DNA from: Bacillota bacterium
Lineage (GTDB): Bacteria > Bacillota > Clostridia > Acetivibrionales > DTU013
Assembly (NCBI GenBank): GCA_023435925.1
Contig: JAEZLF010000170.1
Span: 1-38,217 of the forward strand
DNA: 38,217 bases
Reading direction: 5' to 3'
The position numbers and the translations under genes were made by a program. Positions within the stretch are counted from its first letter, which is position 1, and every line of letters starts with the position of its first letter. This document shows, piece by piece, positions 32,481 to 38,217 of the stretch. The notes under the pieces were generated by a model, which made no database searches, was not told the DNA's origin, and saw nothing but the letters and a program-made list of their open reading frames with translations.

Positions 32481-32827
32481 TCCCAAACACCCTTTCCTGT
32501 CAGACCTGCACTATATAGCTTACCGCAGGCAATAAACATCGGATTCCGCGTTGACATTACAACCATGCCCTTTTCAGCTGCAAGGTCCAGTACAGCCTGA
32601 CCCGGGTTTTTGCCTCTGACGAACACAACCGCTTTGATGTCCATCATTTCAGCTGTTCTGATAACCTGCGGACTTACGAGTCCGGTTAGCAGCAAAACAT
32701 TTTCTTTCACATAAGCCATAACATCACTCATCAGATCCGATCCGCAAGCCGACAATATTTCCATTTCTGCGTCGCCCCCGGATAAAAGCTCTGCATCAAG
32801 TATTTCAATGACTTCTTTTAACTTCAT
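32477..32827 (-). CDS. DRTGG-domain protein (first copy)
   Basis: A 116-aa DRTGG-domain protein that opens the sensory operon. Recognisable parts are VIEILDAELLSGGD at the start, the central GSDLMSDVMAYVKENVLLLTGL, VIRTAEMMDIKAVVFVRGKNP and MVMSTRNPMFIACGKLYSAGL. The family binds small ligands, possibly nucleotides, in other proteins. AAAGGGG lies about 8 nt before the ATG. It overlaps the RsbW-like gene by 4 bp. A Rex-controlled promoter is directly upstream. Compared with the second copy it has a longer C-terminus, and the two probably function as a pair. Confidence 0.85.
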   Translation of the reverse strand: MKLKEVIEILDAELLSGGDAEMEILSACGSDLMSDVMAYVKENVLLLTGLVSPQVIRTAEMMDIKAVVFVRGKNPGQAVLDLAAEKGMVVMSTRNPMFIACGKLYSAGLTGKGVWE

Positions 32828-32875
32828 ATTTTTGCCCCTTTATTAAAAACTCAATTTAAAACTCGCTATGGATTC

Positions 32876-32904
32876 ATTATAGCATGTTGTTAATTCATTA
32901 ACAA
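32876..32904 (-). promoter_or_regulatory. Promoter of the sensory-hydrogenase operon with embedded Rex operator
   Basis: On the minus strand TTGTTA (32904-32899), 17 bp, TATAAT (32881-32876). The perfect Rex site TTGTTAATTCATTAACAA spans 32887-32904, covering the -35 box and most of the spacer, so Rex binding should exclude RNA polymerase. It is the second exact Rex consensus in the window. Confidence 0.85.
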
Positions 32905-32952
32905 TAACTCTGTACCTTTAAAAAAGCGTGACTATTCATGTACCTCAGTCTT

Positions 32953-33000
32953 AAAACAACAAAACAGACGCATCTACCTTAATGATGGTAAATACGCCTG
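32953..33000 (-). terminator. Terminator after the stalk-domain gene
   Basis: On the minus strand CAGGCGTATTTACC (33000-32987), an 8-nt loop and GGTAGATGCGTCTG (32978-32965) form a 14-bp stem with three G-U pairs, followed by TTTTGTTGTTTT. Confidence 0.8.
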
Positions 33001-33062
33001 TATATTCTTCCGTATGTTGTGCTGACTGCCGGCCTTATTTGTTCGGCAGAATGCAGCTAATG

Positions 33063-34244
33063 CTAAAACTTTGTACTTTGTGTTTCAACGGCATTCAGAA
33101 TGGCCTCCTCCGGAACAACAATCTCAAAATTGCCATTATACTCACTGTAGCGAAATTCAACCAGCATATCTGTTTTTACAGTCATATCGTCTGCCTTTTG
33201 TTCCGCCTTAGCTTTCATTGAAATATAATTAAGCTGATAATTGCTGCTGTTCAACGATATCGTAAAGCTAAATGTATCAAAATCCATATCTTGCTGCTGA
33301 ATTGCCGGATTGCCGGTACTCTGATCAGCCAAGGTCTTTTTGAAAAGCTCATTCAGGAATACATCACCCTGCAGCAGTATTTCATCAGGATTACTGCCGG
33401 AGATCTGGGTAAGTCCTGCGCAAAGAGCTTCGCTGGCATTGTCTGTAACGGTTTTGCTTTGTTCAACAAAAATACTGTTATATTCGGGCTCCGGATAGGT
33501 TTGCTTCGTCCATTTCTGATTGGATGGATCCAAAACGTACATCGCATTATCACTATAATAGGTATCCGTTTTTATTTCCATTCCCAGCATATTAATCATG
33601 ATATTGTTATACATTTTCTTTTGAAGCTTATCAACCAGGCTTTCAGCCTCTGCTCCAATTTTCATGGTAATTTGCCCTGATTCTACTGTTACATCTAGAG
33701 TAAGGGTTTGCTTATATTTTCCAGCCAGTCTCGTAGCCTCACTGGATTTGTCCAATATCTGCTTCATACTGTCATACTTTGCAATATCGCAGATGAGTAC
33801 CGATTTTGTAGAGCCGTCCCATACAACCTTTTTATCCAGCGCTTCGGCAACAAACCGGAGAGGTATGTAAGTCCTACCGTTTTTGTAGATTACCGGCGCA
33901 ACATTCAGTTTCAGCGGCTGGTCATTCACATTTGCGGTCAGATTGCCTGCCTGAAGGTAAATCTTTGTTTGGTCTTTTATAACAGTAACACTTTTCTCCT
34001 GACTGTTATACATGATATGCTCATCATCGTCCGGTACACCCAGGTTCACCAGCAGCTCTCTCAGCGGCAGCAGTGTGCTCGAATTCATGTTGATAGGCAC
34101 ATCTTTATACATTGTCAGCTTACCATCCATTATGATTTTAACATCCGGCACTTCCGCAATCGTATCCGTGCCGTCTGCGAAAGCTGCTCCCGAAATCATC
34201 ATTATTGTAATAACCAGCATTAAAATCGCAACAAATTTCTTCAT
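33063..34244 (-). CDS. Exported protein with copper-amine-oxidase-like N-terminal (stalk) domain
   Basis: A 393-aa secreted or surface protein. It has a signal peptide (1-23, ISGAAFA-D cleavage-like), then two stalk-domain repeats (about 35-155) with STLLPLRELLVNLGV and RTYIPLRFVAEALDKKVVWD. A C-terminal domain of about 230 residues resembles the lipoprotein-like DUF6612 group (LGMEIKTDTYYSDNAMYVLD), a tentative match. The stalk domain is common in Firmicute wall-associated proteins and lacks oxidase activity. AAGGAG precedes the ATG at 8 nt. It is a single-gene transcript with a strong terminator. Confidence 0.87.
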   Translation of the reverse strand: MKKFVAILMLVITIMMISGAAFADGTDTIAEVPDVKIIMDGKLTMYKDVPINMNSSTLLPLRELLVNLGVPDDDEHIMYNSQEKSVTVIKDQTKIYLQAGNLTANVNDQPLKLNVAPVIYKNGRTYIPLRFVAEALDKKVVWDGSTKSVLICDIAKYDSMKQILDKSSEATRLAGKYKQTLTLDVTVESGQITMKIGAEAESLVDKLQKKMYNNIMINMLGMEIKTDTYYSDNAMYVLDPSNQKWTKQTYPEPEYNSIFVEQSKTVTDNASEALCAGLTQISGSNPDEILLQGDVFLNELFKKTLADQSTGNPAIQQQDMDFDTFSFTISLNSSNYQLNYISMKAKAEQKADDMTVKTDMLVEFRYSEYNGNFEIVVPEEAILNAVETQSTKF

Positions 34245-34259
34245 TCATTTGACTCCTTT

Positions 34260-34327
34260 ATAAGCTTATTTCACTACATAGTACCACAATTGCTATATTT
34301 AGTAAATATAGTGAAAAATAAGCTTAT
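34260..34327. repeat. Nested inverted repeats upstream of the stalk-domain gene
   Basis: ATAAGCTTATTTCACTA (34260-34276) is mirrored by TAGTGAA-AA-ATAAGCTTAT (34309-34327), and a perfect TATATTTA-G-TAAATATA (34294-34310) lies inside. It could be a terminator for the upstream DUF2461 gene, an operator, or a small mobile-element remnant. Confidence 0.6.
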
Positions 34328-34357
34328 GGCAGCGTCTTTTGGAAACACAGTTGAATT

Positions 34358-35032
34358 TCATATTTGGTATTCTGCCGCGCAAATGAAATCATATATAGGT
34401 TTGATTTGCTTAAAACCTTTCTTTAAAGCTTCCGGCAATTCTTTGGAAAAAGCAAGCTTGTAATCGTTTTGAACGCATTCAAAGTAAATGTTCTTCCGAT
34501 CCAGCCATAACTTCAGGTTTTCGGGCTGATCAGGAAATTTACTTCTTTTATACATCTCACCGCCAATCACAAAATCATGCTGAGATTCATAACACTCCAG
34601 TGCTTTTAAAAATGCCGGATGCTTGTCAATGATCAGCTCTCTCATGTGAGCCATAGCTGCTGCTTGTGCCCCATAATAGCCTATTCCGTAGCTCGAACCC
34701 TTCTGGCCGATTTCAAACCAAAAACAGGGTGCGGTTGACATCTGGGATTTGTCCCGCAGAAATACCAGCCATACATTATCTCTGTACATCGTTTTGTCCT
34801 TTGTAAAACGTGTATCCCTGCGCACCCTGGAAATGATCTTTGACGGTACCGTAATCAGTCTGCTGTCTATTTCCATCATCGTAGGAGCAAGCTCTGTAAT
34901 GAGTTCGGCAAAAGGGTTATATACATACTGCTTGTACACGTCCTTATGGCTGTCATACCATTGCTTGCTATTCCGCATCTTATTTTCAAGAAGAAACTGT
35001 AATCCTTCTTTTTTAAATCCATCAAAGCTCAT
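34358..35032 (-). CDS. DUF2461 (TIGR02453) family protein
   Basis: A 224-aa protein of the DUF2461 family, function unknown. The family signature begins SFDGFKKEGLQFLLENKMRNSKQWYDSHK and continues with SRVRRDTRFTKDKTMYRDNVWLVF and GIGYYGAQ. ATG 35032 is preferred because it matches the family start and has GGAGG 8 nt upstream; ATG 35047 also has a GAGGT nearby. It is a single gene downstream of the ABC-F gene, 66 bp away. No partner is implied by context. Confidence 0.87.
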   Translation of the reverse strand: MSFDGFKKEGLQFLLENKMRNSKQWYDSHKDVYKQYVYNPFAELITELAPTMMEIDSRLITVPSKIISRVRRDTRFTKDKTMYRDNVWLVFLRDKSQMSTAPCFWFEIGQKGSSYGIGYYGAQAAAMAHMRELIIDKHPAFLKALECYESQHDFVIGGEMYKRSKFPDQPENLKLWLDRKNIYFECVQNDYKLAFSKELPEALKKGFKQIKPIYDFICAAEYQI

Positions 35033-35098
35033 GTCTGCATCCTCCATCTTTACCTCTTCGTATCTTTATACATTATACCACAGCATCTTTAATACCGA

Positions 35099-36718
35099 CT
35101 ATCTTTGCAGCTGGCTTAGCACACTCTGATATTCCGCTTCCAGGGCCTCTCTGTCTCCGTCACCCCTTGAAAGCTTTGCTACTATTTCAGTAATTCTCAT
35201 TTGTAATACCATTTGCTCTGCTTCATTTTTTATCACCGATCCGGATTTTTGGCTGCCGTTCATATACTCCTGCAGAGTTCCGTCAAACTCTGCTATGGAT
35301 TGATTGGCAATCATAAGCAGCCGATCTGCGACGGAGTTAACAAAAGCTCTATCATGGGAAACAAACAAAACCGTACCTTCATACTCCCTCAGAACATTTT
35401 CCAGCGCTTCAATTGACATCATATCCAGAAAATTCGTCGGCTCATCCATCAACAGCACATTCGCGTTGGATACAAGGAGCTTTGAGAAAGAAACCTTTAT
35501 TCTCTCTCCCCCGCTTAGCACACCAACCTTCTTGTATACATCGTCTCCGGAAATCAGAAGTCTTGCAAGGATGGTTCGTACAGCAGTTTGGGTTTGTACG
35601 CTATCGGCCATAACATTTTCCAATACTGTTTTATTATTATCAAGATTCTCCAGTCCCTGGCAAAAATATCCGATAGTGGCTTTCGGCACAATATAGATAT
35701 CTTCATTGGACTTTTGGGCAATCATGTTCAGCAGTGTAGTCTTTCCGGCTCCATTTTCACCCCACAGCGCAGTTTTCAATCCATTATAAACCTTAAACCG
35801 TGCATGTTGGAATATTTTTCTGCTACCATAACCAAATGTAAGGTTATCCGCCGAAATGACAATTTTGTTTTCAGGCGGACGCGTCAGAGAAAAATCCAGC
35901 TTTATCTGCGGAAGCTCCCTTGGCTTTTCTTTCACCTCAAGCTTTTCCAGTCGTGTCTTAAGGATATTGCCGGCACCGTCGATTTTTTCCTGTATCTCAT
36001 TGGTACTTCGCTTGTGAAGCCTTGCCTCGGAATTTCCCATTCTTTTTGGCGTTTTCTTCAAAGCTTTCGATTTACCGGCCCGTTCTCTAATGGCTCCCTC
36101 CAACCTTGCCTTCTCCGCAGCATATTTTTCATACTCCTGTTCCCCGTATTGACGCTCCATTTCACTCTGATCCTTGTAAAAGCTATAATTTCCATTATAA
36201 ATTTTGATTCTTCCATCCCGGACCTCAAGGATTTTATTGCAGAGACTGTCCAACAAGCTCCTGTCATGACTGATTAACAGAAAGGTGCTCACCTCGGACA
36301 GTTTCTGTCTGAGAAGCTCGATACCCTTATAATCAAGGTTGGCTGTGGGTTCATCAGCGAAAAGCACCGGATGATCCTTACTAAAAATATTGGCAATTCT
36401 AATTCTGGTTTTTTCACCGCCGCTGAATACATCCTGGTTCTGTATGCCCGTTAGCTTGAACTCCTTTAGTGCTTTCGGACTCGCCGCAATACAATCGTCA
36501 GAAAATTGGCGTATATATGCAATGTCGCAATACTGTTTTACAAATCCCTCATCCGGATCAATGTCCTTTGACAGTATATTCATCAGCGTTGTCTTCCCCG
36601 ACCCGTTTTGTCCTACGATTCCAACCTTGTCACCTGAATAGAGTTTTAATCCGTCAAATTCTATGATCAACCTGTCTTTATAATACTTTTTTACGTTTCC
36701 GGCTTCCAAAATAAGCAT
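35099..36718 (-). CDS. ABC-F family ATPase (ribosome-protection/resistance type)
   Basis: A 539-aa soluble protein with two ATP-binding domains and no membrane segments. First domain: Walker A GQNGSGKTTL, signature FSGGEKTRIRIAN, Walker B VLFADEPTANLD. Second domain: GENGAGKTTLLNM, LSGGERIKVSFSKLL, VLLMDEPTNFLD. The linker (about 195-290) is charged and helical with KSKALKKTPKRMGNSEARLHK, similar to Vga/Lsa/Msr-type antibiotic-resistance ABC-F proteins that displace drugs from the ribosome. ATG 36718 is chosen because AGGAGAG precedes it; the frame stays open upstream to a TTG at 36802. A long leader precedes the gene. Which drugs, if any, are affected is unknown. Confidence 0.9.
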   Translation of the reverse strand: MLILEAGNVKKYYKDRLIIEFDGLKLYSGDKVGIVGQNGSGKTTLMNILSKDIDPDEGFVKQYCDIAYIRQFSDDCIAASPKALKEFKLTGIQNQDVFSGGEKTRIRIANIFSKDHPVLFADEPTANLDYKGIELLRQKLSEVSTFLLISHDRSLLDSLCNKILEVRDGRIKIYNGNYSFYKDQSEMERQYGEQEYEKYAAEKARLEGAIRERAGKSKALKKTPKRMGNSEARLHKRSTNEIQEKIDGAGNILKTRLEKLEVKEKPRELPQIKLDFSLTRPPENKIVISADNLTFGYGSRKIFQHARFKVYNGLKTALWGENGAGKTTLLNMIAQKSNEDIYIVPKATIGYFCQGLENLDNNKTVLENVMADSVQTQTAVRTILARLLISGDDVYKKVGVLSGGERIKVSFSKLLVSNANVLLMDEPTNFLDMMSIEALENVLREYEGTVLFVSHDRAFVNSVADRLLMIANQSIAEFDGTLQEYMNGSQKSGSVIKNEAEQMVLQMRITEIVAKLSRGDGDREALEAEYQSVLSQLQR

Positions 36719-36939
36719 AAAAAAATCTCTCCTTTCACTTCTGGAAGTGCGCCGGAGAGATAGAATAAACAACAATAAATTCAACAGGCAAAGACCTGTC
36801 AATCGGTTTATTATTAGCTAATCCAGCGCAAACAAGAGCAATCTGAGCTCCTGATAAAATCAAATTGATTTTTTGCCGAATTAGCGATTCCTCATGTACC
36901 GATACCTTACCCTTTCAAAAATTTCTATCTTATTTTATC
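36719..36939 (-). promoter_or_regulatory. Long leader of the ABC-F gene with possible attenuation signals
   Basis: Minus-strand landmarks include a short ATGAGGAATCGCTAA frame (MRNR, near 36895) with no strong ribosome site. TTGTTT and TAATAA stand 16 bp apart. A GACAGG-TCTTT-GCCTGT hairpin is followed by a T-rich stretch, and CACTTC-CA-GAAGTG lies just before the ribosome site. Segments GCTAATTC and GGATTAGC can pair. Resistance ABC-F genes are often controlled by drug-sensing leaders of this kind; which structure works here is not resolved. Confidence 0.4.
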
Positions 36940-37974
36940 TTATTTAAGGCTTGAAATCAAGTTCAATTCATATCCATCCGGATTCACCGTAAAGTCCTCT
37001 GATTCACCGGTGATATAAGCCTTCAGCCAGACAGCCTTATCCATGTATTCCTCTTTGTGCATAACATCGCTGAATTCCACTGCATCACCTGGCTCCAGTT
37101 CCGTATTTGTCAGCATCATCATGAACATCTTATCCATTGACCACGTGTATAGTATATTTTTGTCTGCATCCAGCAGCGAAAAATCAAATCTCTGTCCGGA
37201 TGTATGGTTAATCGTAACCTTTTTCTCCGTATTGTTTGCAATGATCAATTTGAAATGGATGCTGTCACCCACTAATTCTGCCGAAGGAAGAACCTGTACC
37301 TGTTCATTCGAATTCAAGCTCACCAACAGCTTTGCCAGTCTGTGGATCACGACTGCAGATTCCGCTCTTGTAGCACCGTTTTTAGGTTTGAACATATTAT
37401 TCCCAACGCCGTTGACCAGCTTGAGTATCTTTGCCTTCATAAAATCATTGCTATAGTCCGGATTGATATCAAGTTCATCTGCAAAAGGTGCAGGAAAGAT
37501 TTTTATCATTGCATAATTCCCACCGGTCTTATATTCAAGCGAACGGATAATATAATGGACCATATCCTCTCTGGATAGTATTTCATTCGGCTTGAACTCG
37601 TCCCTGTCATCGATGATGTTGGCTGTAACCAGATCATACAGTGCCGACGCAAAGGAATCCTCATTTTTTACATCTTTGAAATACTCATTGATGTCTGTTT
37701 CTTTAAAATATGCCATTTTAATATGAAGCGACTTGTGAAGCATTGTAACAAATTCGCTCCGGGTAATAAGCTTGTTTGGTTCAAATTTTCCATCGTTGCC
37801 GGTAAAAATGCTATCAGATGCGAGTTGATTAATTGCCTCCAAGGCCCAATGGCCTGTAATGTCGCCAAATTTAGCTTTTGCTGCCTCACTTTTCGTAACT
37901 GTCCCGGCAAATGATGGTACAACGGAAAAAATCATCGTCAATGCTAATATAAATGCTGCTATTATTTTTTTCAT
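36940..37974 (-). CDS. S-layer homology (SLH) protein with C-terminal BsuPI-like domain
   Basis: A 344-aa exported protein. A signal peptide (1-23, VVPSFA-G) is followed by SLH motifs: DITGHWALEAINQLASD with GKFEPNKLITRSEFVTML, then a second and third repeat (EFKPNEILSREDMVHYI; MFKPKNGATRAESAVVIHRL). These anchor proteins to secondary wall polymer. Residues about 235-340 resemble the intracellular-proteinase-inhibitor (BsuPI) beta-domain (FDFSLLDADKNILYTWSMDKMF, then LEPGDAVEFSD). It may be a wall-bound protease inhibitor or a structural surface protein. The ATG has a preceding AGGAGG. The upstream region contains a near match to the ECF promoter of the SIMPL gene. Confidence 0.88.
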   Translation of the reverse strand: MKKIIAAFILALTMIFSVVPSFAGTVTKSEAAKAKFGDITGHWALEAINQLASDSIFTGNDGKFEPNKLITRSEFVTMLHKSLHIKMAYFKETDINEYFKDVKNEDSFASALYDLVTANIIDDRDEFKPNEILSREDMVHYIIRSLEYKTGGNYAMIKIFPAPFADELDINPDYSNDFMKAKILKLVNGVGNNMFKPKNGATRAESAVVIHRLAKLLVSLNSNEQVQVLPSAELVGDSIHFKLIIANNTEKKVTINHTSGQRFDFSLLDADKNILYTWSMDKMFMMMLTNTELEPGDAVEFSDVMHKEEYMDKAVWLKAYITGESEDFTVNPDGYELNLISSLK

Positions 37975-38049
37975 GTAAATTCCTCCTATGCTCCTGTAAA
38001 TGATTGTTTATATGCTGCATTTTTTTCTCAGAAATTTCTGTGTACATGA

Positions 38050-38077
38050 TTAGACTGACATTGATGAAATATGTTCC
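38050..38077 (-). promoter_or_regulatory. Possible ECF-sigma promoter of the SLH gene
   Basis: On the minus strand GGAAC (38077-38073), 16 bp, AGTCTAA (38056-38050). It has the same spacing as the SIMPL promoter and differs at one base of the -10 element (CGTCTAA there). Confidence 0.3.
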
Positions 38078-38127
38078 AATCCAAATTTGCCTATTCATCA
38101 ACTTCATGAACTTCTGAATCCATTTTA

Positions 38128-38217
38128 CTAAGCATAAAAATCCAATGCCTTTTCCATCCTGCCGGCAATGATCTCCCGTATTTCCTTTGGTTCCAGCACC
38201 TCAACATAGCACCCAAA
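38128..38217 (-). CDS. C-terminal end of a WYL-domain (YafY-like) transcriptional regulator, truncated by window edge
   Basis: The last 29 codons before a TAG stop read FGCYVEVLEPKEIREIIAGR followed by MEKALDFYA. The [FG]xYVEVLEPxxLRE pattern is typical of the C-terminal extension of WYL-domain DNA-binding regulators in Firmicutes. The rest lies beyond the window, so target and ligand cannot be judged. It is on the same strand as the SLH gene but separated by 153 bp. Confidence 0.6.
   Translation of the reverse strand, partial: FGCYVEVLEPKEIREIIAGRMEKALDFYA

Overview
The window looks like a chromosomal segment of a mesophilic, cellulose-degrader-type clostridium (Clostridia; Acetivibrio/Ruminiclostridium-like). 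The clues are moderate GC, Shine-Dalgarno-rich genes, a PPi-type phosphofructokinase beside class II aldolase, an electron-bifurcating [FeFe]-hydrogenase operon with a putative sensory hydrogenase, S-layer and stalk-domain exported proteins, and a c-di-AMP riboswitch. From memory, gene content and order around the hydrogenase, PFK, aldolase and alpha-glucan phosphorylase genes resemble those of C. thermocellum; this was not checked.

Layout. 1-3840 (+): a 5'-truncated alpha-glucan phosphorylase followed by a DacF-like membrane protein whose catalytic serine is replaced by alanine. 3841-9145 (+): an accessory segment with a possible leader-peptide attenuator, a phosphotransferase, a tandem GNAT protein, a GNAT-methyltransferase fusion, and a HigBA-type toxin-antitoxin pair with its own promoter/operator. 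9146-11380 (-): a dapB homologue behind a c-di-AMP riboswitch and terminator, then an exported SIMPL-domain protein with an ECF-sigma-like promoter. 11401-14453 (-): a three-gene overlapping operon of a BadF-type ATPase and two (R)-2-hydroxyacyl-CoA-dehydratase-like cysteine proteins, one carrying an in-frame REP-like insertion. 14583-16897: a divergent AraC regulator / URO-D-fold protein pair with a structured intergenic region.

17109-19633: divergent aldolase and PPi-PFK. 19761-23872 (-): a flavin reductase, then an LCP-family protein with an ABC exporter. 23972-24209: a dense array of hairpins with no gene. 24275-29349 (-): the hydrogenase operon hydC, HATPase, hndB-like ferredoxin, hydB, hydA. 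29649-32827 (-): DRTGG, RsbW-like, sensory hydrogenase, DRTGG, PHP. Both hydrogenase operons have a consensus promoter with a perfect 18-bp Rex operator, so they are probably switched together by the NADH/NAD+ ratio. 33063-38217 (-): stalk-domain exported protein, DUF2461 protein, ABC-F ATPase with a long leader, SLH-BsuPI protein, and the last 29 codons of a WYL-type regulator.

The most coherent story is metabolic. Storage glucan phosphorolysis and PPi-linked glycolysis feed NADH and reduced ferredoxin into a bifurcating hydrogenase, while a Rex-controlled sensory hydrogenase with kinase-like and ligand-binding partners probably monitors H2 or redox state. All calls come from reading the sequence; no database search was run.
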